Below are positions 40,785-48,307 of a stretch of 64,000 nt of DNA, piece by piece. The first letter of the stretch is position 1. Every line of letters starts with the position of its first letter. Source of the DNA: Mycobacterium sp. ACS1612 (lineage in GTDB: Bacteria > Actinomycetota > Actinomycetes > Mycobacteriales > Mycobacteriaceae); NCBI RefSeq assembly GCF_001667505.1, contig NZ_LZHZ01000008.1, forward strand, positions 1 through 64,000, written 5' to 3'. A program made the translations under genes and the position numbers. The notes under the pieces were generated by a model that saw only the letters and a program-made list of their open reading frames with translations, did no database searches and had not been told where the DNA came from.

Positions 40785-41510
40785 GACATGCCGCGCGGTG
40801 CGGCCGATGTGGGTGCGCATCACGGCGGTGGCCTTCTCGACATCGCGCTTCTTGATCGCCGCGACGAACTGACGGTGTTCGCGGTTGCCGCGGATACCCA
40901 TCTCGGGGTGGTCGTCCTTGACGTGCTGCAGCGATCGCAGTGTCGGGCCGTGGAACGATTCGGCCAGCATGACGATCGCCGCGTTGTGACTGGCGCGGGC
41001 GACGCGGGCATGGAACTCCGCGGACAGCGACATCGGATACGACCCCTTCGCCGCCGCTTCGTCGCCCCGGTCACAGATCTCGAGCAGATCCGCGATGTCT
41101 TCCTCGGTGGCTCGCTCGCACACCAACGGAATGATGCCGAGTTCGAGAATCTGTCGCGCCTCCGTGACTTCCTTGTCGGTCAGCTCGGAAAGTGCAAGCA
41201 GGTCGATGATGCCCTCGCTGAGGCGAGCGCTGGTGGGGGCGGTGACGAATGCGCCGCCGCGGGCGCCCACCTTGATGGTGACCATGCCGTTGGCCTCGAG
41301 TCCGCGCAAGGCCTCGCGCACCGTCACCCGGCTGACCCCGAACTTCTCGCCGAGTTCACGCTCGGCGGGCAACCGGTCGCCCGGCTTGAGCGAGCCGTCG
41401 CGAATCAGCAGACGGATCTGGTCGACGATCATCTCGGAGGCCCGCCCCGGGTTCACCCGGCTGAACAGGTCATCTTTTGTCACCCTGGCCGCGCTGCCGT
41501 CTGTCGCCAT
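40770..41510 (-). CDS. GntR/FadR-family (FCD domain) regulator, probable repressor of the island
   Basis: 246 residues. Residues ~20-90 are a GntR winged helix (DRLPAERELGEKFGVSRVTVREALRGLEANGMV, then wing IKVGARGGAFV). Residues ~105-235 are an FCD effector domain with metal-binding residues in EFHARVARASHN and REHRQF. E. coli FadR binds TGGT-N3-ACCA; that pattern occurs in the promoters of at least six other transcription units here, with the recognition helix SRVTVREAL close to FadR. So this is the likely regulator, with an aromatic acid or intermediate as inducer (inferred). A degenerate site in front suggests autoregulation. Confidence 0.85.
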   Translation of the reverse strand: MATDGSAARVTKDDLFSRVNPGRASEMIVDQIRLLIRDGSLKPGDRLPAERELGEKFGVSRVTVREALRGLEANGMVTIKVGARGGAFVTAPTSARLSEGIIDLLALSELTDKEVTEARQILELGIIPLVCERATEEDIADLLEICDRGDEAAAKGSYPMSLSAEFHARVARASHNAAIVMLAESFHGPTLRSLQHVKDDHPEMGIRGNREHRQFVAAIKKRDVEKATAVMRTHIGRTARHVSKGK

Positions 41511-41516
41511 GGACCA

Positions 41517-41529
41517 ATGATAAAGCCAT
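41517..41529. promoter_or_regulatory. degenerate operator before the GntR gene
   Basis: On the minus strand ATGGC-TTT-ATCAT, two mismatches to the ATGGT-N3-ACCAT consensus, six bases before the GntR start codon. If the transcript starts near here it would give autoregulation. Weak on its own. Confidence 0.35.
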
Positions 41530-41647
41530 CAGGGCAAATAGTGGGGACCTCGTATCGCCCGGCAGACTCAAAGTCGCACATATTCGCGCCGTTTGGGCGA
41601 TTATGTGTCTGCTCGCGGTCGATCGTCACCGTCGAGCGCGCCATCTC

Positions 41648-42469
41648 ATGATCATGATCACCCGTGACGGACTGCCGACCCCGCTGCGGCACGCCATCGA
41701 CCAGACGTTGGCCGCCGAACGCCTGGAAGGCTGGCGGCCGACCGACGCGCATGTCGACGCGCTGACGCGGTTGGCGCGCGACGAGGTGTCCTTCGACGAC
41801 TACCTCGCGGCCTACCGGGAGCGGCACTCGAAGGCGTCGCCGCCTGCACGGGACTACCGGCAGCTCTTCCGGCGCAACCGGCGGTACCTGATCCCGGGAA
41901 CGACGGTGTTGCGCAACAACTTCGGCGTCGACTCGCAAACCGCGCTGGCAGAACTCGAATTCGTCGCCACCGCGGGCCGCATGATCGCCTGGCATCGGAT
42001 GCTCGCCGACGGCGACATCGGCATCGACGGCGTCAATGTCCGGGCTATTCACCAACACCTGTTCGCCGATGTCTACCCGTGGGCAGGCAACTACCGGGTG
42101 ACCGAACTGCGGCACGACGATTCGCTTTTCGTGTGGCAGTCACACCTCGCCCGGCTGATGGCGCTGCTGGACGAAACCACCCGCGCGCTGGCGGCCACCG
42201 GCGCCGGACTCGAGCCCGCCGGGCTGGCGTACCGGCTGGCCCGGCTCTACGCCGACTACAACCACATCCACCCGTTCCGCGAGGGCAACGGCAGGGCAGG
42301 CGCGCTGCTGCTGCACACCATCGCCGCGCTGTGTGGCCGCGCGCTGGATCTGACTGAGATCACCCGCGACGCCTGGTATGCGGCGTCGCGGGACAGCATG
42401 CCGCTTCGCCGTGACGGCAGGGCCAACCACCGTCCGTTCCTGCCGTTGTTGGCAGGAGCGGTGCGCTAG
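41648..42469 (+). CDS. Fic-domain protein with N-terminal antitoxin-like module
   Basis: 273 residues. The Fic active site HPFREGNGRAG begins at His208, so AMP or another nucleotide moiety can be transferred to a target hydroxyl. The N-terminal ~60 residues resemble the VbhA antitoxin module: AERLEG at residues 23-28 aligns with the inhibitory SxxxEG helix (Ser replaced by Ala), followed by DEVSFDDYLAAYRERH. The last Arg of the HxFx(D/E)GNGRxxR motif is not evident. Likely a self-inhibited Fic protein. Second in-frame ATG six bases on. It converges on the PAS-ANTAR gene with a four-base overlap. Confidence 0.8.
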   Translation: MIMITRDGLPTPLRHAIDQTLAAERLEGWRPTDAHVDALTRLARDEVSFDDYLAAYRERHSKASPPARDYRQLFRRNRRYLIPGTTVLRNNFGVDSQTALAELEFVATAGRMIAWHRMLADGDIGIDGVNVRAIHQHLFADVYPWAGNYRVTELRHDDSLFVWQSHLARLMALLDETTRALAATGAGLEPAGLAYRLARLYADYNHIHPFREGNGRAGALLLHTIAALCGRALDLTEITRDAWYAASRDSMPLRRDGRANHRPFLPLLAGAVR

Positions 42470-43149
42470 CAGGCGTCGCTGCGCGTTCCGCGCCGTGGCA
42501 GCGGTGAGCGCACCCGCTTGTGTGCGGTCAGCAGCAGATGATCTGCGCGCTCCCGGATGCCTGCCGATACCTGCAATTCAGAGGTCAGATCGTGAAGCAG
42601 TTGGGTGGCCAGCGTTCGAAGTTTGGTGTTGGTCTGCTGTGAGCGCCACACCAGAATGTCGAACGCACGGTCCGCCGAGATGCCGTACGTCAGCATCAAC
42701 GCGCCCTTGGCCTGTTCGATGATCGCCCGATGCTCGGTGAAATCCGCTATCGCTTCCTCGACCATGACCGCATCGTCGACATCGCTGAGATCCACATACA
42801 GGCCCTGGCTGCCGATCACGTTGCCCATGTCGTCGGTCAGTCGCTCGCCGATCACCGCCACCGGATGGATGCGGCCGCGCGTGTCGACGATTCGGTGCCG
42901 ACTGGAGAACGGCCTGCCCTCGCGCGTCATCGCCTCGATGAGCCGCCGCACGTGGTCGGTATCCTCCGGATGCTTGTGCGACATCACCATCGGGGTGGTG
43001 GGTTGCACCTGGCCGGCCCTGTATCCATGGATCTGAGCGACGGTTTCCGACCACTCCCAGCGATCCTCGGCGCGCAGATACCGAAACGAACCGACTCGTT
43101 CGCCCATCGGGACCGTGTCGTCACGGTGACGAGGATTCTGACTGTTCAA
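42466..43149 (-). CDS. PAS-ANTAR RNA-binding antiterminator regulator
   Basis: 227 residues. Residues ~15-130 are a PAS_3-type sensor domain (GSFRYLRAEDRWEWSETVAQIHGY, HPEDTDHV, YVDLSDV). Residues ~140-200 are an ANTAR domain (HRAIIEQAKGALMLTYGISADRAFDILVWRSQQTNTKLRTLA), which binds dual-hexaloop RNA to prevent termination. Mycobacteria carry several such proteins. Signal and targets unknown. Convergent with the Fic gene. An ATG 42 bases downstream is an alternative start. Confidence 0.88.
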   Translation of the reverse strand: MNSQNPRHRDDTVPMGERVGSFRYLRAEDRWEWSETVAQIHGYRAGQVQPTTPMVMSHKHPEDTDHVRRLIEAMTREGRPFSSRHRIVDTRGRIHPVAVIGERLTDDMGNVIGSQGLYVDLSDVDDAVMVEEAIADFTEHRAIIEQAKGALMLTYGISADRAFDILVWRSQQTNTKLRTLATQLLHDLTSELQVSAGIRERADHLLLTAHKRVRSPLPRRGTRSDAC

Positions 43150-43337
43150 TAGTGGTCCCTCGCCGTTTACGCAGGACGTTGCCCATCCTCCAGGGTCCTA
43201 TGAGAATCCCACCGGCGATCACCCGTAGACAGCCGATAGGCGAACAATTGCTCAGGGTGTTATCCCGAAGACGAAGGAAAAAGCCGTTGCACAGGGTCGG
43301 CTCGAGCGCCTAACATCGCGGACGTGCCGAAGCGACT

Positions 43338-43402
43338 CGTAGTAGCAACCCGCAGCGGGGTCTGATCCTGACCGACCCTCCGCTGTGGGTCGAGCTACTA
43401 CG
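43338..43402 (+). promoter_or_regulatory. 65-nt stem-loop, candidate leader RNA
   Basis: Outer arms CGTAGTAGC / GCTACTACG (9 bp), then CCCGCAGCGG / CCGCTGTGGG (10 bp with one mismatch), then GGTC/GACC around an 11-base loop. It ends 35 bases before the ATG of the next gene, so it would be in its 5' leader. Function could be attenuation or a bound protein. The surrounding 288-base gap holds nothing else that I recognise. Confidence 0.5.
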
Positions 43403-43437
43403 TCGGTCACTCAACTCGATCGAGAAGACCGGCACAC

Positions 43438-43947
43438 ATGACAATCTCTTCAATCTCTTTCGCAACCAGCGCAGCGCCGCCGACCTCCACCTCGTTCGCG
43501 GCACGGATGACCGGCCTGATGCCACGCGGCCTGCGCCAGGAGGCCGACGCGATGACTTTCGAGGCGTTCCACGACGAATACGCGTACAGCCCGGGCCCGC
43601 TGCGGCTCGGCAACTGGCAGTGCACCGATGCCGAGCAGCCGTCATCCCGGCTGGGCCCGCATCCCCGCCACTACCAAGCCACGCTGGCGGTCGGTGATCG
43701 CATCAGCACGTCGTCGGCCGCGGCCTACGGCCCGGTCGCCGCGCTGACCGAGATGCTCTACGAACGAGGCATCGCGCTCGAAATGACTGCCTTCCACCAG
43801 GTTCCGGCCGGCGCGCACATCGCAACGTTCGTGCAGGGTTCCGACGGCGCCCGGTCACAATGGGCGATGGGTTGGTCCGACGATCCGACACAGTCGGCGC
43901 TGCGCGCGATCATCGCCTGCGCGAACCGCCTCTTGACCGACGCCTGA
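43438..43947 (+). CDS. conserved-looking 169-residue protein, possible LeuA regulatory-domain fold
   Basis: Function not recognised with certainty. The N-terminal ~35 residues are low in complexity (Ser/Thr/Ala); FEAFHDEYAYSPGPLRLGNW follows, and the C-terminal half alternates strands and helices (YQATLAVGDRIST, AALTEMLYERGIALEMTAFHQV, IATFVQGSDGARSQWAMGW, ALRAIIACANRL). This is reminiscent of the 2-isopropylmalate synthase allosteric domain, without any catalytic part. An internal start around residue 24 is possible. Preceded by a large stem-loop and followed by a perfect 22-bp hairpin. Confidence 0.6.
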   Translation: MTISSISFATSAAPPTSTSFAARMTGLMPRGLRQEADAMTFEAFHDEYAYSPGPLRLGNWQCTDAEQPSSRLGPHPRHYQATLAVGDRISTSSAAAYGPVAALTEMLYERGIALEMTAFHQVPAGAHIATFVQGSDGARSQWAMGWSDDPTQSALRAIIACANRLLTDA

Positions 43948-43952
43948 TCATT

Positions 43953-44015
43953 CGCCGAAACGGCATTCCAGCACCGAAAGATCGAGAAGAGGCGTGCTGG
44001 AATGCCGTTTCGGCG
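43953..44015. terminator. perfect 22-bp hairpin between convergent genes
   Basis: Arms 43953-43974 and 43994-44015 are perfectly complementary over 22 bases (CGCCGAAACGGCATTCCAGC...) with a 19-base loop. It starts six bases after one stop and ends seven bases before the stop of convergent cyp136, an ideal place for a bidirectional terminator. Confidence 0.7.
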
Positions 44016-44022
44016 CACACCG

Positions 44023-45504
44023 TCAGCGGATCGGCCGCAGCACGATCGGCATGCCGTCCAGCGGCACCGGCATTCCGCCGTAGTCGTAGCGCGGCTTGTA
44101 GCCCGGGTGCGGAAGCTCCAACCGGTACTGGCGCAAAAGGCGGTGCATCACGGTCTTGATCTCCAACTGCCCGAAGACCATTCCGATGCACTTGTGCGCA
44201 CCGCCGCCGAACGGCGCGAACGCGTACCGATGCTTCTTGTGCTCGGAACGGGGTTCGGCGAAGCGCTCGGGATCGAACTTCTCTGGATTGGTCCACAATT
44301 CGGGCAGGCGGTGGTTGAGCGACGGCCACGTCACCACATCGGTTCCGGCCGGGATGAAGTAGCCGAGCAGGTCGATGTCGCGCACCGCCCGCCTGAAGTT
44401 CATCGGCAGCGGGGTGACCATCCGCAACGCCTCGTTGATCACCAGCTCGTAGGTTTCCAGCTTCTCCAGCGCCTCGATGTCCAGCGGGCCGTCGCCGATC
44501 CGGGCCGACTCGTCGCGACAGCGGTCCTGCCACTCCGGGTTGGCGGCCAGGTGGTAGGCCATGGTCGTCATCGTCGAGGTCGACGTATCGTGGGCCGCCA
44601 TCATCAGGAAGATCATGTGCGCCACGATGTCGTCGTCGGTGAACCGCTGGCCGTCCTCGTCCTCGGCCTGACACAACACGCTGAGCATGTCGCTGCGTTC
44701 GTGACCGCGGGTCTCAGCGACCCGAGCCGAGAAATAGTCCTCGAGTGTCTTGCGGGCCTCGATGCCGCGCCACCACGTCAACGGCTTCACCGGCTTGCGG
44801 ATGATCGCGTTGCCTGCCCGGGTGGTGGTGGTGAAGGCCTGGTTGATGGTGGTCACCAGTTCCCGATCCGTGCCAGGCTCGTGGCCCATGAACACCACCG
44901 ACGCGATATCGAGGGTGAGTTCCTTGGCGGCGGGATGGAACAGGAAGCGCGAGTCGTTGGCGGCCCAGTCGTTGGCCACCACCTGGCTGGCCACCTTGTC
45001 GATGTGGTCGACGTAGCCGGACAGCCGGGTGCGCGTGAACGCCTCCTGCATGATCCGACGGTGGAACATGTGCTCGTCGAAGTCGAGCAGCATCAGGCCG
45101 CGGTCGAAGAACGGCCCGATCACCGGATCCCACGCGCGCTGCGAGAACTCCTTGTTGCGGTTGGAGAACACCGCCTGAGTGGCGTCGGGGCCCAGCGCCA
45201 TCACCGAGGACAGTGCAGGGGAGTACTGATAATGGATCGGACCGTATTTGCGGTAGATCTCGATGGCGAAGTCCGGACCGAGCCGGAAGAACTCGATCAT
45301 GTGGCCGATGATCGGCAGACCGGCGTCACCCATCACGGGCTTCATGCCACTGCCTGCGGGCGGCTGCGCCAACGGGAACTGCTTGAAGTCGTGCCTGCGG
45401 AGCCGCTTCTCGGCCAGTCCCATCCCCGGAATGGTGACGGGAGTCGGCTTCAACCGGCGCTTGGCCTGGTCAAACAGGTAGTCCTTGGTGCTGATCGTCG
45501 CCAT
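44023..45504 (-). CDS. cyp136: cytochrome P450 CYP136
   Basis: 493 residues. The heme-thiolate loop FGGGAHKCIG has Cys439; the I-helix oxygen-binding segment is MMAAHDTSTSTM; the K-helix ExxR is in NEALRMV. Length and neighbours (TetR, SDR, dinP, TetR, flavin reductase, nrdHIE) match, from memory, M. tuberculosis Rv3059 cyp136. The long N-terminus (KDYLFDQAKRRLKPTP) is typical of it. Substrate unknown; a sterol-like or terpenoid ligand is possible. ACAGGAG precedes the ATG. Divergent from the TetR gene over a clear inverted repeat. Confidence 0.88.
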   Translation of the reverse strand: MATISTKDYLFDQAKRRLKPTPVTIPGMGLAEKRLRRHDFKQFPLAQPPAGSGMKPVMGDAGLPIIGHMIEFFRLGPDFAIEIYRKYGPIHYQYSPALSSVMALGPDATQAVFSNRNKEFSQRAWDPVIGPFFDRGLMLLDFDEHMFHRRIMQEAFTRTRLSGYVDHIDKVASQVVANDWAANDSRFLFHPAAKELTLDIASVVFMGHEPGTDRELVTTINQAFTTTTRAGNAIIRKPVKPLTWWRGIEARKTLEDYFSARVAETRGHERSDMLSVLCQAEDEDGQRFTDDDIVAHMIFLMMAAHDTSTSTMTTMAYHLAANPEWQDRCRDESARIGDGPLDIEALEKLETYELVINEALRMVTPLPMNFRRAVRDIDLLGYFIPAGTDVVTWPSLNHRLPELWTNPEKFDPERFAEPRSEHKKHRYAFAPFGGGAHKCIGMVFGQLEIKTVMHRLLRQYRLELPHPGYKPRYDYGGMPVPLDGMPIVLRPIR

Positions 45505-45567
45505 GCATGCTCCTGTCGGCAAAAAGACTGTGGCCGTTGTCACTCCAATCTTCATCCTGAATGCCAC

Positions 45568-45585
45568 ACTTGACGCATGTCAAGT
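45568..45585. promoter_or_regulatory. TetR operator candidate ACTTGAC-N4-GTCAAGT
   Basis: Perfect 7-base arms around GCAT, in the 119-base divergent gap between cyp136 and the TetR gene, 63 bases before one and 38 before the other. The symmetric shape and location fit the adjacent TetR protein controlling both genes. Confidence 0.6.
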
Positions 45586-45623
45586 TTTGATCCGGCGCGG
45601 CGTGAGTGCAAAGGTCTAGGGCA

Positions 45624-46244
45624 ATGAGTGCCCAACCCGCCCCGCAGCAGGTCCGCCGCTCCCGAGGCGACCGGCAACGTGAGGCGATCGTGACGGCGGT
45701 TCGCGAGCTACTTCAGGAGCGCTCGTTCGCCGACCTTTCGGTCAGCACGATCAGCGAGCGGGCCGGTGTCGCGCGATCCGGCTTCTATTTCTACTTCGAT
45801 TCCAAGTACGCGGTGCTCGCGGCAATCCTCGCCGACGCCGGCGAGTTGCTCGACGAACTGACTCACCACTTCGCGCCGCGTGAGCCGGGGGAGACTCCCG
45901 CCGCGTTCGCGAAGCGGATGGTGGGCAGCGCGGCGGCGGTTTACGCCAACGACGATCCGGTGTTGTCGGCCTGCGAGGTCGCCCGGTACACCGACGCGCA
46001 GATCCGCGAGATGATGGACGACTTCTACGACAGCGTGATCGAGAAGCTGATCACCCTGCTCGAACAGGATCCCGACGCCAGGCCGATCTCCGACGACGTG
46101 CCCGCGCTGGTGCGGACGATGGCCGCGGTGACGACGATGACGCTCACGCACGACAGCACCTTCGTCGGCCGCGGGCAGGATCCGGCGCGCGCCATCGACA
46201 TCGTGGAGCGACTGTGGCTCAGTGCGTTCTGGCCTGACCGGTAG
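45624..46244 (+). CDS. TetR-family regulator (cyp136 neighbour)
   Basis: 206 residues. The N-terminal helix-turn-helix reads RQREAIVTAVRELLQERSFADLSVSTISERAGVARSGFYFYFDSKYAVLAAIL; the C-terminal ~140 residues are a TetR ligand domain. The position matches M. tuberculosis Rv3058c. The ATG was chosen over an upstream GTG that lies in the promoter gap. Probably represses cyp136 and the downstream SDR gene, which begins ten bases after the stop. Confidence 0.87.
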   Translation: MSAQPAPQQVRRSRGDRQREAIVTAVRELLQERSFADLSVSTISERAGVARSGFYFYFDSKYAVLAAILADAGELLDELTHHFAPREPGETPAAFAKRMVGSAAAVYANDDPVLSACEVARYTDAQIREMMDDFYDSVIEKLITLLEQDPDARPISDDVPALVRTMAAVTTMTLTHDSTFVGRGQDPARAIDIVERLWLSAFWPDR

Positions 46245-46254
46245 TCTCAGCGCC

Positions 46255-47121
46255 ATGGCTGGCGTCTTCCGGGAAAGCGGCTTTGCGAATAAGCGTTGTT
46301 TCATCACCGGAGCCGCCAGCGGCATCGGCCGGGCGACCGCGCTGAAGCTGGCCGTCGAGGGTGCCGAGTTGTACCTCACCGACCGTGACGCCGAGGGCCT
46401 TCAGAAGTCGGTCGCCGACGCACGGGCGCTTGGCGCCGAGGTGCCCGAGTCCCGGGTGATCGACATCGCCAGCTATGACGACGTCGCCGCCTTCGCCGAC
46501 CACATTCACGTGAACCACGCGCCGATGGACGTCGTGATGAACATCGCGGGCGTATCCGCTTGGGGCACAGTCGACAAGCTCACCCACGAGCACTGGAAGT
46601 CGATGATCGACATCAACTTGATGGGGCCCATCCACGTCATCGAGACATTCATTCCGCCCATGCTGGCCGCGCGCAATGGCGGGCACCTGGTCAACGTGTC
46701 GTCGGCCGCCGGGCTGGTCGCGCTGCCGTGGCATGCGGCCTACAGCGCAAGCAAGTACGGCCTGCGCGGATTGTCCGAAGTGCTCCGCTTCGACCTGGCC
46801 CGATACGGCATCGGGGTGTCGGTGGTGGTGCCCGGTGCGGTGAAAACGCCCCTGGTGCAGACGGTTCAGATCGCAGGGGTGGATCGCGAGGACCCGAACG
46901 TCAAGCGGTGGACGGACCGGTTCAGCGGGCACGCGGTGTCGCCGGAACGCGCCGCCGACAAGATCCTCGCCGGCGTGCGCCGCAACCGCTTCCTGATCTA
47001 CACGTCGGCCGACATACGTGCGCTGTATCTATTCAAGCGAACGGCGTGGTGGCCCTACAGCGTTGCGATGCGGCAGGCCAACGTGCTGTTCAGTCGTGCG
47101 CTGCGGCAGTCCCGCGTCTAG
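46255..47121 (+). CDS. short-chain dehydrogenase/reductase
   Basis: 288 residues, classical SDR. Cofactor loop TGAASGIGRA near residue 19, NIAGVSAWG, catalytic Ser in NVSSAAG, and YSASKYG with the catalytic Tyr/Lys. The acidic residue after strand 2 (LTDRD) favours NAD(H). The C-terminal extension with WWPYSVAMRQANVLF may touch the membrane. Next to CYP136, it may process the same lipid-like substrate. Corresponds to Rv3057c by position. Its stop overlaps the stop of the convergent ATPase gene. Confidence 0.87.
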   Translation: MAGVFRESGFANKRCFITGAASGIGRATALKLAVEGAELYLTDRDAEGLQKSVADARALGAEVPESRVIDIASYDDVAAFADHIHVNHAPMDVVMNIAGVSAWGTVDKLTHEHWKSMIDINLMGPIHVIETFIPPMLAARNGGHLVNVSSAAGLVALPWHAAYSASKYGLRGLSEVLRFDLARYGIGVSVVVPGAVKTPLVQTVQIAGVDREDPNVKRWTDRFSGHAVSPERAADKILAGVRRNRFLIYTSADIRALYLFKRTAWWPYSVAMRQANVLFSRALRQSRV

Positions 47122-48302
47122 CGCTTACCCCAGTCCCATGGCGGGGCGGTCAGCATGCCAAGGCCCTTGACCCGCGTCTCACCGAGCTCCTTGTACAACT
47201 CGATCTCGACCACGCTGTCCCCGTCGGCCTCGGCGACCGGCACCGTGTCCAGGTACTCCAGCATCGCCCGCGAATGGGTGACCACCAGCACCTGAGTATG
47301 CGCCGCCGCCGCCAGGATCAGCGAGGCCAACGGCCGCACCAGCTCCGGATGCAGTGAGGTCTCCGGCTCGTTGAGCACCATAAGGGAAGGGGGCCGGGGG
47401 GACATCAAGGCGGCGGCCCACAACAGGAAACGCAATGTGCCATCGGACAATTCGGCGGCGCGCAGCGGACGCAACATGCCGCGCTGCTGCAACTGCAGAT
47501 CGAACAACCCGTCGCGGACCGCCACCGACAGCGTGGCACCGTCGAACGCGTCGGCCACTGCGCGCGCGAGGTCATCGAAGCCGGCCTCGATGATGGTCTG
47601 CACCGCTGCGGCCAGGTCGCTGCCGTCGTCGGAGAGGACGGGCGTGCGGGTGCCGACGTGCGGGTGGCGCGACGGCGCGGCCGCATCGACGCGGAAGCCG
47701 TCGTAGAACCGCCAGCTACGCAGCCGATGCCGGACGGCGGCGAGTTCGGGATGCGCACCGGGGTGCGCGTATTCGGCGAGCACGCTGCGGTAGGCGGGCA
47801 GCGAGCGCGTCATCTCGTCGAACCCCCTGCCGGATTCCGCGTTGGCCTCCGCGTAGTCGCGGGTGCGGCGCACCAGTGTGGTGCTTGTGCGCATCACCGG
47901 ACCGGCGAACACCGCTTCGCGCTTGATCTCGGGGTCGAGGGCGAACAACGATCTGTGCCCCGCCATCTGTGGCAGTCCGAGGTCCATCAGATAGCCGAAA
48001 TCGTCTGAGGCGAAACCCAGTTCGAGCGACACCGGCCCGGTGCGTGTCGTGCCCTCGACCCGTCCGGTCCGGCGCGCGCCACCGAGTTGTTCCGGGCCCG
48101 CCCACAACACCGACTCCAGGCCGCCTTCGCGGGCCAGCGAGCCGATCACCTCACCGCGGCCGCAGTCGGCGAGCAAGCGCAACGCCCGATACAACGACGA
48201 CTTCCCGGTGCCGTTGGCGCCTGTGATGACTGTCAGGCGCGAAAGTGGCAGCACGATGTCGCGCAGCGAGCGGTACCCGCGAATTGCGACCGTCTGCAGC
48301 AT
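47118..48302 (-). CDS. AAA_21/RecF-like ABC-type ATPase
   Basis: 394 residues. N-terminal MLQTVAIRGYRSLRDIVLPLSRLTVITGANGTGKSSLYRAL has Walker A in the SMC/RecF-like form. The signature is LSDGTLRFL, Walker B LMVLNEPETSLHPE and the switch His VVTHSRAM. No TOPRIM nuclease domain follows, so it is not a full OLD protein. DNA repair or defence roles are known for such ATPases; here none can be assigned. It ends against the SDR gene and starts five bases after dinP on the same strand, suggesting co-transcription with dinP and the TetR gene. Confidence 0.78.
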   Translation of the reverse strand: MLQTVAIRGYRSLRDIVLPLSRLTVITGANGTGKSSLYRALRLLADCGRGEVIGSLAREGGLESVLWAGPEQLGGARRTGRVEGTTRTGPVSLELGFASDDFGYLMDLGLPQMAGHRSLFALDPEIKREAVFAGPVMRTSTTLVRRTRDYAEANAESGRGFDEMTRSLPAYRSVLAEYAHPGAHPELAAVRHRLRSWRFYDGFRVDAAAPSRHPHVGTRTPVLSDDGSDLAAAVQTIIEAGFDDLARAVADAFDGATLSVAVRDGLFDLQLQQRGMLRPLRAAELSDGTLRFLLWAAALMSPRPPSLMVLNEPETSLHPELVRPLASLILAAAAHTQVLVVTHSRAMLEYLDTVPVAEADGDSVVEIELYKELGETRVKGLGMLTAPPWDWGKR

Positions 48303-48307
48303 GTCGT

